Part shown: positions 1-9,524 of the stretch, one piece after another
How the letters are laid out: every line of letters starts with the position of its first letter
How positions within the stretch are numbered: position 1 is the stretch's first letter
Program-made: the position numbers and the translations under genes
Assembly (NCBI RefSeq): GCF_041435115.1
Contig: NZ_CP108046.1
Location: forward strand, 620,001 to 684,000
Direction of reading: 5' to 3'
DNA from: Streptomyces sp. NBC_00289
Lineage (GTDB): Bacteria; Actinomycetota; Actinomycetes; Streptomycetales; Streptomycetaceae
Length of the DNA: 64,000 nt
The notes under the pieces: generated by a model
What the model saw: only the letters and a program-made list of their open reading frames with translations
Told to the model about the DNA's origin: nothing
Database searches by the model: none

Positions 1-389
1 ATACCTACATACCGTGGAACCAACCCGGGAAACGAGGAAATCAGATTAGTTTCGGATGCGGGGCGCTTCTGTGGCCTCGTCTGGCACCCGGAAGGAACCT
101 GACCATTGATCAGAATGGGCAAGCGGGGCGAATTGGCCTTGAGTAACTATTACTCAACAGAAGAGAAGCAGTTGTCGCGCGACATGAAATACGCTCAACG
201 CAGCCTTACCGCGATACGCTCATATCCGTACAATTACCTCTATGGGTGACATGAAATTTGCAGCCATTCGTCCGCAGGCTTCATAATTGCGCCTCATTAC
301 TCACTGGCCCTACCTAGTTTTGATGCGCCGGAAATCGCGGGCTTAAGTCTGTAGCCTGTTTTCATGTCCCGGGGTCCTCGTGCCGTCGA
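1..389. other. no gene recognised
   Basis: I see no convincing reading frame, RNA gene or repeat here. The base composition is more AT-rich than the following transposase relics, so this may be an intergenic piece of the backbone before the mobile elements. Confidence 0.4.
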
Positions 390-875
390 AGTGGTGCTGT
401 CCGATGAGGAGCGCGCCAGTTGCTGCGCTGGGCGGGCGGGGCAGTGGCGCCCTGTCTTGCCGAGCGGGCACGCATCGTCTTGGCATGCGCGGAGGGGAAG
501 CCGAATACGCGTGTCGCGGCGGAGTTCAAGGTGACCGCGGAAACGGTCAGGAAGTGGCGCTCGCGGTTCGTTGACCAGCGGATGGCCGGGCTTGCGGATG
601 AGCCGCGGCCGGGCCGGCGCAAGTTGGAGCTGGTGCTCAGTGATGACGAACGGGCTCAGCTGATGCGGTGGGCGAGGCGGGCGAAGACCGCGCAGTTCCT
701 GGCCCTGCGGGCGAGGATCGTGCTGCGGTGCGCGGAGGGCGGGACGAACAAGCAGGTGGCGGCGGAGCTCGGGGTGCGCGAGCGGTCGGTGAGCCGCTGG
801 CGGGCTCGGTTCGTCAAGCAGCGGCTCTCGCGAGCCGCGTCGGTACGTCTTCCTTCACGAGAGAGCAGCCGGTGA
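390..875 (+). pseudogene. IS630-type helix-turn-helix relic, duplicated N-terminus
   Basis: Two successive copies of an IS630-family N-terminal helix-turn-helix segment lie in line. The first reads RARIVLACAEGKPNTRVAAE and the second RARIVLRCAEGGTNKQVAAE. Each is preceded by a variant of LSDDERAQLMRWA. The first copy is out of frame with its upstream part near 420. No DDE catalytic domain follows. It looks like two stacked transposase starts left after deletion and has no likely function. Confidence 0.6.
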
Positions 876-897
876 ATGCCGGTGGACCCGCTCCCCC

Positions 898-905
898 ACC
901 ATGGG
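898..905. repeat. 8-bp target-site duplication, left copy
   Basis: ACCATGGG here is repeated exactly at 2261-2268. The two copies flank the inverted repeats of the ISAs1 element, as expected for a target duplication in this family. Confidence 0.85.
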
Positions 906-2260
906 GCAGGGCTTCGGCGTAGTCGCGTGATGCCCGGTTCCTGGCGGACTGTCAGCTCAAGGGCGGTGTTCTCGGGACGTGACAGGCACGGCTTCCAAGA
1001 TCATGGAGTTCTCTACGCCCCGTGATCCAAGTGGAAGACCGTGCCTGCCGACGCATCATCTCTGATCCCGCCTGCCCTTGACCAACTGCGCGAGAATCCG
1101 CAGGTCGGACCCGAGGAGCTCCCGGGCCTGCTGGAACGGCTGGCCGAGGTGCCAGACCCGCGTGACCCACGCGGGGTGCGCCACCGCCTAGCCGTCGTGC
1201 TCACTCTCACCGCGTGCGCGGTGCTGGCCGGAGCGACCTCACTGCTGGCGGTCGGCGAATGGATCGCCGATGCCCCTGGGCATGTGCTCGAACAGGTCGG
1301 TGCGAACCCCGATCCGCTTCTGCCCAGGCGGGTCCTGCCCGCCGAGAGCACGGTCCGCCGACTGCTGGCCCGCATCGACGGCGACACGCTGGACGGGGCA
1401 GTCGGACGCTGGCTCGCCGACCGTCTCCCGAAGGCGACCGGGCTGCGTGGCCTCGCAGTGGACGGCAAAAGCCTGCGCGGCGCGGCAAAAGCGAACGGCC
1501 GCAAGATCCACCTGCTCGCCGCACTGGAACACGCCACCGGCTTGGTCCTGGCCCAGCTGGACGTCGGCGAGAAGACGAACGAGATAACCTGCTTCCAGCC
1601 GCTGCTGGACACCGTCGCCGACCTGACAGGAGTCGTCGTGACCAGCGACGCCATGCACACCCAGCGCGAGCACGCCGACCACCTCCTCGGCCGAGCTGCC
1701 CACTACATCGTGATTGTCAAGGGCAACCAGAAGAAGCTGCGCCGACAGCTCAAGTCCCTTCCCTGGAAGGACATCCCGCTTCAGGGACGCACCCGGGAAC
1801 CGGCCACGGCCGTTCGGAGATCCGCCGGATCAAGGTCGCCACTGTGAACAGCCTCCTCTTCCCCGGAGCCCGCCAGGCCGTCCAGATCAAGCGCCGGCGC
1901 ACCGACCGCAAGACCGGCAAGACCACCGTCAAGACGGTCTACGCCGTCACCAGCCTGACCGCCGAGCAGGCCACTCCGGACCCGCTCGCCCGTCTCATCC
2001 GCGACCCCTGGACGATCGAGGCCCTGCACCACGTCCGCGACACCACCTTCGCCGAGGACGCCTCTCAGCTGCGGACCGGCAACGCGCCCCGCACGATGGC
2101 CACCTGGCGCAACCTCGCTATCGGGGCACTCCGGGCAGCCGGAGCGAAGAACATCGCGGCAGGTCTTCGCCGCAACGCCCGTGACCCCCGCCGCCCGCTC
2201 GCACTCCTCGGCCTCGCATGATCACAAAACGGGCGTCACACAACTACGCCGAAGCCCTGC
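906..2260 (+). mobile_element. ISAs1-family insertion sequence, complete ends
   Basis: The element is bounded by inverted repeats at 906-923 and 2243-2260, whose shared core is GCAGGGCTTCGGCGTAGT. Similarity continues inward for about 12 more bases. It is flanked by the 8-bp duplication ACCATGGG. It lies just upstream of the secreted-protein gene that starts at 2292, so it has displaced whatever promoter that gene had. Its transposase carries one frameshift. Confidence 0.9.
1041..2221 (+). pseudogene. ISAs1-family transposase, one frameshift
   Basis: The N-terminal part holds the ISAs1-associated domain with the signature [12 protein letters not shown]. The DDE core follows, with AVDGKSLRG as the first Asp region and [10 protein letters not shown] as the second. 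The first frame reads to 1847. The true continuation (from [11 protein letters not shown] to LALLGLA) is in the neighbouring frame and ends at 2221. The break is at about 1797, where adding one A in GGGAAC restores an unbroken frame. Without it the protein would be close to the usual length of about 390 residues. Confidence 0.85.
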
Positions 2261-2291
2261 ACCATGGGGTCCTACGAGAAGGAAGATTGAT

Positions 2292-2815
2292 ATGTCTGGA
2301 CTGCGCAAGGCGCTCGCTCTCGCTGGCACCGCCGCAGCCGCTGCCAGCCTGATTGCATTGCCTGTGGGCAGCGCGTCCGCGGCCAGCATGGTGAACAAGG
2401 TGACCGTGACGGTGAACTGGCATGCTGTCGATGACGACAGCACGATTTTCGGTTCCAGCTTCGATCACGCCTACGGCACGAGCACCAAGACGTTCCTCGT
2501 CGGTAAAGACACTCCGGCCCTGGCTGACGTCAACTCGATGTCTGCTGCCTGCGCCGGTAACGAAGTGCATGGTGACGTATACGGCTGCATCAGCCAGTAC
2601 GACAACGGGGGCACCATCCTGTTCTCGCCTTATCTCGATCTCTATAAGGGAGGCAGCTGCTACTCAAGCGATGTGGACGGCTGGTCCTCCGCTCCCAACC
2701 TCGTCCTCACTCTGAAGACGGGCACCTACTCGTTCAGATGAAGACAAACATGATGTTCGAGAGCGGCCAGGATAAGGTTGAAGCGACCGTCACCGTGAAG
2801 AACACCCTGGCCTGA
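2292..2815 (+). pseudogene. small secreted protein, frameshifted near its C-terminus
   Basis: The start is the ATG at 2292, just after GAAGGAAG. Residues 1 to about 31 are a signal peptide with an Ala-rich core ending in ASA. The mature part contains DDDSTIFGSSFDHAY and three Cys. The reading frame stops at 2741. If one base is restored near 2733 it continues to a stop at 2813-2815 and gives 174 residues, exactly the length of the intact paralogue at 12817-13341, and the recovered tail (EATVTVKNTLA) aligns with it. An ISAs1 element ends 31 bp upstream. The function is unknown, and it is probably inactive or makes a shortened protein. Confidence 0.8.
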
Positions 2816-3042
2816 CGGCAACCAGCTCGATTCGTTGGCTGACCCCACGGAGCTGGCCCGGGGAACCGTGACGGAGCTGAGGAGCTTTCCCGTGCTCGGG
2901 CATGAGTGAGGGGGCTGGGGGCAGGGCTGACGCAAGGTCCGGGATTGAGACCTTTCCGCAGGTGAGCGGTCTGTGACGTGGAAGACCGAAGCTCCGTTGA
3001 GCGAGGTGACCTAGCAAGTCGCCCTGTGCCTACGGAGCTTCG

Positions 3043-4214
3043 GTGAATCGTCAGTCTGCCATGTGTGTGCCCGTTATGGAGTCGATGTCCGTCGCGTCGG
3101 AGCGGACGTTGCTGTTGCGGCGATTGGCCGAGGTGAGAGACCCGCGTGATCCTCGGGGCCGGTGCTTCTCGCTGGGGTCGTTGCTGCTGGTCACGCTGTG
3201 CGCGACGGTGGCCGGGTTCGGCTCGTACCGGGCGATGGCGCAGTGGGCGGCGGCCGCCGGGCCGGTGGAGTTGCTGCGGCTGGGGCTGCGTCCGTGGGGC
3301 CCCTTCCGGCTGGTGCGTACGCCGAGTGCGGACACGCTGCGACGGGCCTTGACGCTGGCGCGTCCGGCGGGTCTGGAGGTGCTGCTGCGGGTGCGCGGGT
3401 TCGACTTGGAGACGGTGGCGGTGGACGGAAAGGTGCTTCGCGGGTTTGGCAGCAGTGAGTCGGCCGCGGTGACGGTGATCGGTGCGATGGCGCAGGACGG
3501 TGCGCTGGTCGCGCAGCAGCGGGTGGCGGACAAGAGCAACGAGATCCCGGCGCTGGCGCCGTTGTTGTCGGTGCTCGATTGCATGGGGTGGGGTGGTGGT
3601 GACGGCGGACGCACTGCACACGCAGGTGGAGACGGCGAAGGTACTGGTGGAGGAGATGGGGCGCGCACTTCGTGCTGGTGGTGAAGCGGAACCAGCCGGC
3701 GTTGTGGGAGGCGTGCCGGTCGATCCCGTGGAGCGAGGTGACGGCCCGGCACAAGGAGAGCGAGGTGGGTCACGGCCGGCTGGAGACGCGGGTGGTGCAG
3801 GCGGTGACCTGGACATCCCTGGTGTTTCCCCACGTCAAGCAGGTCGCCCGGGTCACCCGACACCGCGCCGACCGGGCGACGGGCACGCGGACGCGGACGC
3901 GGGAGACGGTCTACCTGATCACCGACCTGTCGGCGTCCGAGGCGGCCCCGGACATGCTCGGGCGGTACGCGAGGGGCCACTGGGGCGTGGAAAACAAGAT
4001 CCACTATGTGCGGGACGTGACGTTCGGCGAGGATCCCTCGCGCATCCGCAGCGGCCACGGCCCGCAGAATGCCTCGACGTTGCGATCGGTGGCCATGAAC
4101 TACCTCCGCACCATGGGCACTTCCATCGCGGACGCCAAGCGCCAGATCGCCCTGTCACCCCACAAGGCACCCCTGGACCTCTTCGGCCTACCCACCGACC
4201 TGCGACCCGCCAAC
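3043..4214 (+). pseudogene. ISAs1-family transposase relic, several frameshifts
   Basis: The protein is spread over three frames. The N-terminal domain (VRDPRDPRGR) and AVDGKVLRGF come first, then VVVTADALHTQVETAKV, then the rest from VVKRNQPALWEACRS to LDLFGLP. A 13-bp inverted repeat (ACCGAAGCTCCGT at 2985-2997, reverse complement at 3032-3044) precedes it, and a near copy occurs at about 29403. The right end is missing because the sequence runs directly into an IS66 fragment. Confidence 0.8.
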
Positions 4215-4538
4215 CCCGACCCGCCACCGAAAACGAAGAAGATCTTCGCCCGGCAGCTCGTCGACCGCCTGTCACGCCGCCGCGAGGACATCCTGCGCTC
4301 CCTGCACGACCTGACTGCCCTTCACCAACAACCAGGCCGAACAGGACATCCGCATGATCAAAATCCAGATGAAGCTCTCCGCGGCTGGCGCACCCCCGAC
4401 AGCGCCAACCGCTGGCTCCTCGTGCGCTCCTCCCCCTCCACCGCCCGCAAACAAGGCCTCAACCCCATGAACGTCCTCCGCGACCTCTTCGCCGGAAACG
4501 TCTGGCTGCCGCCCGCTCACGCGCAATCAAGCACCTGA
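4215..4538 (+). pseudogene. IS66-family transposase C-terminal relic
   Basis: The segment starting LVDRLSRRREDILRSLHDL continues in a second frame as TNNQAEQDIRMIKIQMK, which carries the typical IS66 Asn-Asn-Gln-Ala-Glu catalytic block. It returns to the first frame for RTPDSANRWLLVRSS and LNPMNVLRDLFAGN. Two opposite frameshifts disrupt it. Nothing upstream of the catalytic block survives. Confidence 0.75.
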
Positions 4539-4542
4539 GTAG

Positions 4543-4896
4543 TCACGGGCGGTGGACTGCGGAGCCTTGCACTGGGAGCGGGAGAGGGTCTGGTCTCGCC
4601 GCCTGAATCAGCGGCGGACCGGTCTGTTGTAGTGCTGGCGATGCTAGTCGTCGACCGGGGGAGAATTCGGACTGTGCGACCTCCACGGTGTGGATATGGA
4701 AGAGAAACCACCCAGAAAAGCCAACCCAGCCGAATGTGAAGAGGGCGCGGCCGATCTCTGAAGTCCGAATACGGAACAGCCGGCGTGTCGTTTCGCTCAG
4801 CGTGTCGTTGCTCCGATCACTGACCAGGGTGTACGTCTCAAATGCGGCAAAAGCTGCCGCCCAGGAGCTCCAGGCGAAGGAGCTGAGGTTCCTCAT
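4543..4896 (-). CDS. small membrane protein, phage-associated type
   Basis: The start at 4896 is chosen because CAGGAGG lies about seven bases upstream. The longer frame from 5004 has no ribosome site. The 117-residue product has two hydrophobic segments, FAWSSWAAAFAAFETYTLV near the N-terminus and IGRALFTFGWVGFSGWFLFHIH. Between them is the polar stretch SNDTLSETTRR. This two-helix plan with a TLSE-type loop resembles small membrane proteins in actinobacterial prophages; that assignment is from memory. The Pro-rich tail may have been altered by the adjoining relic. Function unknown. Confidence 0.5.
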   Translation of the reverse strand: MRNLSSFAWSSWAAAFAAFETYTLVSDRSNDTLSETTRRLFRIRTSEIGRALFTFGWVGFSGWFLFHIHTVEVAQSEFSPGRRLASPALQQTGPPLIQAARPDPLPLPVQGSAVHRP

Positions 4897-5301
4897 TGAC
4901 GGCCTCCTGGGGCAGGTGCGGCTTCTGTATAGATCTCCTGCCCAAATAGCCGCAGGCACGATAGCAGCTGAGATCAGCAGGATGCTCCTCCACGATCTAC
5001 TCATCGTGCACTGGACTGGCTGTGCAACACCTGAGCAGACATTACCTACAGTCCAGGAGGGTTATTCACAAGCCCACGGGGAGGCTTCCACCCCTTGGTC
5101 AACAGCAACGACCCCGCTCGGTAACCTGGGAGTTCTCACACAAGACAGGTGTTGCCGGGGCGGGGTCGTTGAGTTGGCAGGTTACAACCGGGTTGGATGC
5201 GGAGCAATTGACCGAGCTCTGGCTCGGGTGCATACGGCGCTTGGCGGCAGCGGGCGGGTCTCGCGGGGACGGCCGTTCGTGCTGGGGCTGTACTGGTCAG
5301 T

Positions 5302-6172
5302 GAGCTTGTTCAGTTCGGCCACTGATCGGGTGACGTGTGGTGAGGGCGGAACGGGCAGAGCCCCAGGGCTGTTGAGCGAGGTGTCTACGCTCAACTCTTC
5401 AGCCTTGGGGCTCTGTTGGTTCCTTATCGTGCCGTACTCGATGTCCCGCATCCCCTCGTGGAGTGGCTGACGATGCTGATCGTCACCCGGGAGGGTGACC
5501 GAAGATGCAAGCTGTCCCCGTCGCGGCGGGCCCTGGTCGCACTGGTGTACCTGCGGAAGAACGACACCCTGCGACAGCTCGCGGCCGGTTTCGGCATCGG
5601 TTTGGCACCGCCCACGCCCATGTCCACGCGGTCGTGGCACTTCTGGCCGATCTTGCACCGGGATTGACAGCGGCCCTGAGATCGGCCGACACCCGGTACG
5701 TTCTTCTGGACGGGACACTCGCCGAATGCGACCGAACCGGCGACGGCCGCGCGGACTACTCGGGCAAACACGCCAGCACGGCGTGAACCTACAGGTCGTG
5801 GATAGCACCAGATGGAACACTCGTCTGGATTTCGCCTGCTCTGCCGGGTCGTACTCACGATCTCACCGCGGCCCGCCGACACCGGATCATCGCCACCTGT
5901 ATCCGTCTCGGCATCCCTGTCATCGCGGACCGGAGCTACCAGGGCGCCGGCGACATCGTCGCCGTCCCGCACCGACGCAAACCCGGGAAAGACCTCACAC
6001 TCAAGCAGAAATGCGTCAACCGGGCCCACTCCCGACTCCCTTGGCCTGTCGAACGGACCATCGCGGAGATCAAGACCTGGCGCATCCTCCGCAAAGCGCG
6101 CTGCCACCCCACCGCAATCACGTCAATCACCAAAGCCATCCTCACCCTGGAGACTCACCGCTGAACAAGCTC
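5302..6172 (+). mobile_element. IS5-family element B inserted in element A
   Basis: Its ends GAGCTTGTTCAG (5302-5313) and CTGAACAAGCTC (6161-6172) are perfect inverted repeats. They are flanked by the 3-bp duplication AGT at 5299-5301 and 6173-6175. It is related to the intact IS5 element at 49359-50245. Confidence 0.85.
5416..6164 (+). pseudogene. IS5-family transposase of element B, frameshifted
   Basis: The TTG start is placed as in the intact homologue at 49482. The N-terminus ([14 protein letters not shown]) and helix-turn-helix are in one frame to about 5610. The region with the first catalytic Asp, [20 protein letters not shown], is in another. The rest, including WPVERTIAEIKTWRILRKAR, needs a further shift near 5785. 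At least three breaks make it inactive. Confidence 0.8.
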
Positions 6173-6808
6173 AGTGGTGATGGCGCTGTTCCTGCTGCGG
6201 CAGAACCCAGTCCAGCAGGCGGCGGCCGAGCTGTTCGGCTGCAGCCAGTCCACCGTCTCACGTCGGCTCGCTCTGCTCGGGCCGCTGCTGGAGCAGGTCC
6301 TTGCCGAGTTCGTCCCCGACCCGGCGGAGGCGAGCACGGGGAAGGTGGTGCTGGTCGACGGCACGCTGGTTACCACCTGGGACTGGGCGGGCCGGGGCAC
6401 CGAGCTGTTCAGCGGCAAGCATTGCGACACCGGGTTCAACCTGCAGATCGCCGCCACTTTGGACGGCGGCCTGCTCGCGGTCTCCGCCCCCGTTCCGGGG
6501 TCCTGGCACGACATCCGCGCCTGGCGGGAATCGGGCTTCCCCGGTCTGTTCGCCGACCGCGAGACGATGGGTGACCTCGGCTATATCGGCACCAGAGTCC
6601 ATCAGCACCCTGCGCGCCGCCGTCGAACGAGCGATCGCACACCTGAAGGACTGGAAGATCCTCGCCACCCGCTACCGCGGCCCACTCGACACCCTCCCGA
6701 GCATCGTCCGCACCATCACCGCACTCGCGTTCTTCCGAACCTCCTGGTGAGGCTTATGAATAACCCACGAGCTCGGTCAATTGCTCCGCATCCAACCCGG
6801 TTGTAACC

Positions 6809-8268
6809 CAGGGCCCCGGCGTGTGCCTGGATCGTCCGGTTTGGTTATGTGATGCCGTAGAGGGCGAGGACGCGGGGGCGCTCGGTGTGGGCTCGTCGTC
6901 CGGCGGCGGTGTTGACGTAGCCGGCGAGCTTGAGCGCGCTGCGGATCAGGTCGCGGAGGGTAGCGAGTACGGCGGGCGCGTTGCGGGTTCTGACCTGGGA
7001 CTTGTCCTCGTTGAAAGTGACATCTCGACACCAGTGGACGGTATTTTCCACGGTCCAGTGCCCGCGAGCCCAGGACGCGATCTCGGCTGCGTTCGCTTCC
7101 TCGGCGGGCAGGTCGGTGATGGCGTAGACGGTCTCGCTGGACCATTTTTTCGCCCCGTAGAGACGGCGTCGGCGCTGGATCCGCAGGACCTGGGCCGCGT
7201 GCGGGAAGAGCAGGCCCTCGACGGTGACGACCTGCACGAGCCGCTGCTCGTGACGGCCGTGGCCCCGGGCGTCGTCGCGGTGGATCACAGGGATCTCCTT
7301 CCAGGGCAGGGCGTGGAGTTGACGGGCCTGGCCGCGCTGGTTGTTCTTGATGGTCAGCAGGTAGTGAGCGCCGCGTTCGCGCAGGTAGATGGCGTGGTCG
7401 CGTTGGGCGTGGAGGGCATCGGCGGTAACGACCACCCCCGTGAGATCCGCGTCGTCGATCTGGTCGAGGAGAGGTGCGAACTCGGGGATTTCGTTGGTCT
7501 TCGCGCCGATCTCGCGGGAGGCGAGATGACACCGTCGCCGTGACGGACGGCGGACAGGACGAAGACGCGGCTGCCGTCCGGGCGCCTCGCGCCGCGCAGG
7601 CACTTGCCGTCCACCGCGATCGCCCGCCGCCGGAGCCGTACCGGCTCGGCGCGGGCGGCCGCCCGGTGAGCCCGGCGCTGTTCACGTTCGGTGCCACCGT
7701 CGGGCATCACCGGCTCCGGCCGGCGGGGCTGTGCGGACAGCAGAGGCCGAAGGTAGTCGTAACCGGCCGCGCCGATCTCACCGGGATCGAGTCGCCCCAG
7801 GACGCTGCGCAGGGTTTTCTCGCTCGGCACCCGGTAGCGGCCAAGGAGTGGGTGGTAGGGCAGGCCGAAGGCGGCCAGTTCCTCCGGCGCCGCACGTCGG
7901 CACCACTCCGCCGCCGCGGTGATCGAGTCGTGGCCGGACGGGGTCATCGCGCAGACCACCAGGGCCAGCAGCGAGGAGAGCCGGTACCGCACTCCGCAAG
8001 CCCCTCTCGGATCGGTGACCGACTCGAACTCGGCGACCAGGCAGCGCACTTGCTCCTTGGCGGCACCCTCGCCGAGGGCTTCCAGGCAGGGCGCACAAGG
8101 CACGGGGACAGCGACAAGGGATGATGGAGAAACGAACACGGCACCTTCGTGGATCTTGCAGCGTAGAGAACTACATGATCCACAGGTGCCGTGTTCACCT
8201 GCTTCCGGGGCCCACCACCGAGATCAACACCCCAGACCGGGACGATCCAGGCACTCGCCGGGGCCCTG
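6809..8268 (-). mobile_element. ISAs1-family element with 10-bp target duplication
   Basis: The outermost bases are CAGGGCCCCGGCG at 6809 and its inverse ending at 8268, and similarity continues inward for about 30 bp. GGTTGTAACC flanks it on both sides (6799-6808 and 8269-8278). It is inserted in the inverted fragment of IS5 element A, so it arrived after that rearrangement or was carried by it. Confidence 0.9.
6845..8139 (-). pseudogene. ISAs1-family transposase, one frameshift
   Basis: The N-terminal half (ESVTDPRGACGVRYRLSSL, then AIAVDGKCLRGARR) is in one frame. The second half (REIGAKTNEIPEFAPLLDQ, TGVVVTADALHAQ and YAITDLPAEE to LALYGIT) is in another. The break is near 7533, where restoring one C (ATCTCGCC to ATCCTCGCC) joins them. 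All three ISAs1 copies of the first 8 kb are broken. Confidence 0.85.
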
Positions 8269-8421
8269 GGTTGTAACCTGCCAGCTCAACGACCCCGCCC
8301 CGGCAACACCTGTCCTGTGTGAACTCGTCAGGTTACCGAGCGGGGTCGTTGCTGTTTACCAAGGGGTGGAAGCCTCCCCGTGGGCTTGCGAATAACCCTC
8401 ATGGCCTGCGTTCAAAAGGTG

Positions 8422-8733
8422 TCATTTTGGCAGACTACTTTTCTCCATCCACAATTTTCCTGCTCTACTGATGAGTGCCCATTCTCCCTCAGTCGTCACA
8501 TTCAAGTCCCGCACAAGATACATCGAATTATAAAGCCACGCCAAGGCCTCACTTACAGCCCTCATTGCATCTCTATCCTTCTTCAATATCCTCCTTACGC
8601 TGCGGGCCCAGTTATCGACCGACATCCCGCCAGTCGCATTTATAGAAATGTCTCGCAAGGTCACTAAGGCCAACTTTTCGATCGGCATCTCTGTGATCCT
8701 CTTAGCCGTCAGCCCCGTGAAATATGACCACAT
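8422..8733 (-). CDS. small helical protein in an AT-rich cassette
   Basis: This 103-residue protein follows the deaminase gene on the same strand after a 93-bp gap. AAAGGAG lies about 14 bases before the ATG, which is rather far. I do not recognise the family with certainty. The C-terminal half (DAMRAVSEALAWLYNSMYLV, then EWALISRAG) resembles the winged-helix tail of Ymh/TIGR02391-like and abortive-infection proteins; that is a weak inference. Codon use is far less G+C-rich than in neighbouring genes, which points to horizontal acquisition together with the deaminase. Confidence 0.55.
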   Translation of the reverse strand: MWSYFTGLTAKRITEMPIEKLALVTLRDISINATGGMSVDNWARSVRRILKKDRDAMRAVSEALAWLYNSMYLVRDLNVTTEGEWALISRAGKLWMEKSSLPK

Positions 8734-8826
8734 TTGCGAAATTTACGCTCCTTTTATGTACGCGTGCGGCTAATGACTATCTCAAGGTCGGGCAATAACC
8801 AAAAAGCCGAGGCACGCGAAAAATTT

Positions 8827-9177
8827 TCACCGAAAATCAAGAAGGTCAATTTCGGTCGGGCTCACAGTAAAATAGGCACGACGCACACCTGCCTGCAAAA
8901 GCATCACCTGACACCGCAAACATGGGCGGGCCAGGCGAGTTACACCCCGATTATCAACCCGAGCCACATAAACGGTTGCGTTGGCGGCGTCCCGCAAACG
9001 ACGCAAGGCGGCCTCTTCAGCATGAAAGGTCGCATTCCGGAAGTCTATGGAGGGGCTATTTCGGCGACGATTTGGGGCACTGGATAGAACGCGCCCTCCT
9101 GATGCAACCACTGCACCAAGTTTATGCCGGCAATCTGACCGAAGAGCCTGCTTGATAGCATGATTAATTAGATTCAT
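8827..9177 (-). CDS. small zinc-dependent cytidine/deoxycytidylate-type deaminase
   Basis: The 116-residue frame from the ATG at 9177 has the fold signature of the CMP/dCMP deaminase superfamily. His52-Ala-Glu54 supplies a zinc ligand and the proton-shuttle Glu. Pro85-Cys86-Leu-Arg-Cys89 supplies the two Cys ligands. The N-terminus (CRHKLGAVVASGGRVLS) matches the usual beta-hairpin. It would hydrolytically deaminate a cytosine-type base in a nucleotide or nucleic acid; the substrate cannot be read from sequence. An upstream GTG at 9276 would add 33 residues with a Cys-rich start and no clear ribosome site. The region is AT-rich relative to its flanks. Confidence 0.75.
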   Translation of the reverse strand: MNLINHAIKQALRSDCRHKLGAVVASGGRVLSSAPNRRRNSPSIDFRNATFHAEEAALRRLRDAANATVYVARVDNRGVTRLARPCLRCQVMLLQAGVRRAYFTVSPTEIDLLDFR

Positions 9178-9524
9178 ATCTCGACAAACTGAATCACGGA
9201 TCGGCAAACAAGGTGGGCAAGTCACGACAGTGATGTGAAGTCGCTCAAAAAGCGAAGCCGTCAGTATATGCTCCACACCGAAAGGCGGAGTGATTTAATT
9301 TGCGAGGAGCGCCTCCGAAAGGCACCACTACTGCCAACCAGACTTCGACGCAGGGCATCGGGCGACTCCTTTACCTCTGATTTGCACGCATGCTGCCACT
9401 TTGAGATATTCCTTGACTACCAAACCAACATGAAAACCTTTAACAGAAGAGTAGATCCTACTCATTTGCCCTTTCCGGGCGCTATAAGCAACAGAACCAT
9501 CGCCATCCTATAAACCCGCATAGT

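Larger units (their letters stand above)
5169..6750 (+). pseudogene. IS5-family transposase of element A, interrupted
   Basis: Removing element B and one copy of its AGT duplication fuses FVLGLYWS directly to VVMALFLLRQNPVQQAAAE, restoring a typical helix-turn-helix region. The first catalytic Asp is in KVVLVDGTLV and the C-terminus reads RAAVERAIAHLKDWKILATR. There are also one-base losses at about 5219, where the inverted partial copy keeps the extra G, and near 6590. The likely start is the TTG at 5169. Confidence 0.75.
5059..6766 (+). mobile_element. IS5-family element A, split by a second IS5 element
   Basis: The ends are 16-bp inverted repeats, GGGTTATTCACAAGCC at 5059-5074 and GGCTTATGAATAACCC at 6751-6766, with one mismatch. 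The transposase inside is interrupted by element B (5302-6172). Its first about 160 bp recur in inverted orientation at 6769-6808 plus 8279-8400, so a second, deleted copy of the same element abuts it tail-first. Confidence 0.8.
6767..8400 (-). mobile_element. inverted left-end fragment of element A, split by ISAs1
   Basis: Read on the minus strand, 8400-8279 joined to 6808-6769 is a near copy of 5058-5220, the left end and transposase start of element A. It then meets the right end of the first copy. This is what remains of a second element A lying tail to tail. An ISAs1 element occupies 6809-8268 inside it. Confidence 0.75.

Noticed and set aside
2734..3816. 360-residue open frame on the minus strand
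   Set aside because: It is antisense to an ISAs1 transposase and consists mostly of Arg, Pro, His and Gln.
4897..5004. longer start for the small membrane protein
   Set aside because: No ribosome site precedes 5004, while CAGGAGG precedes the ATG at 4896.
8734..9087. 117-residue plus-strand frame in the AT-rich cassette
   Set aside because: It lies opposite the deaminase, whose zinc motifs are clear on the minus strand.
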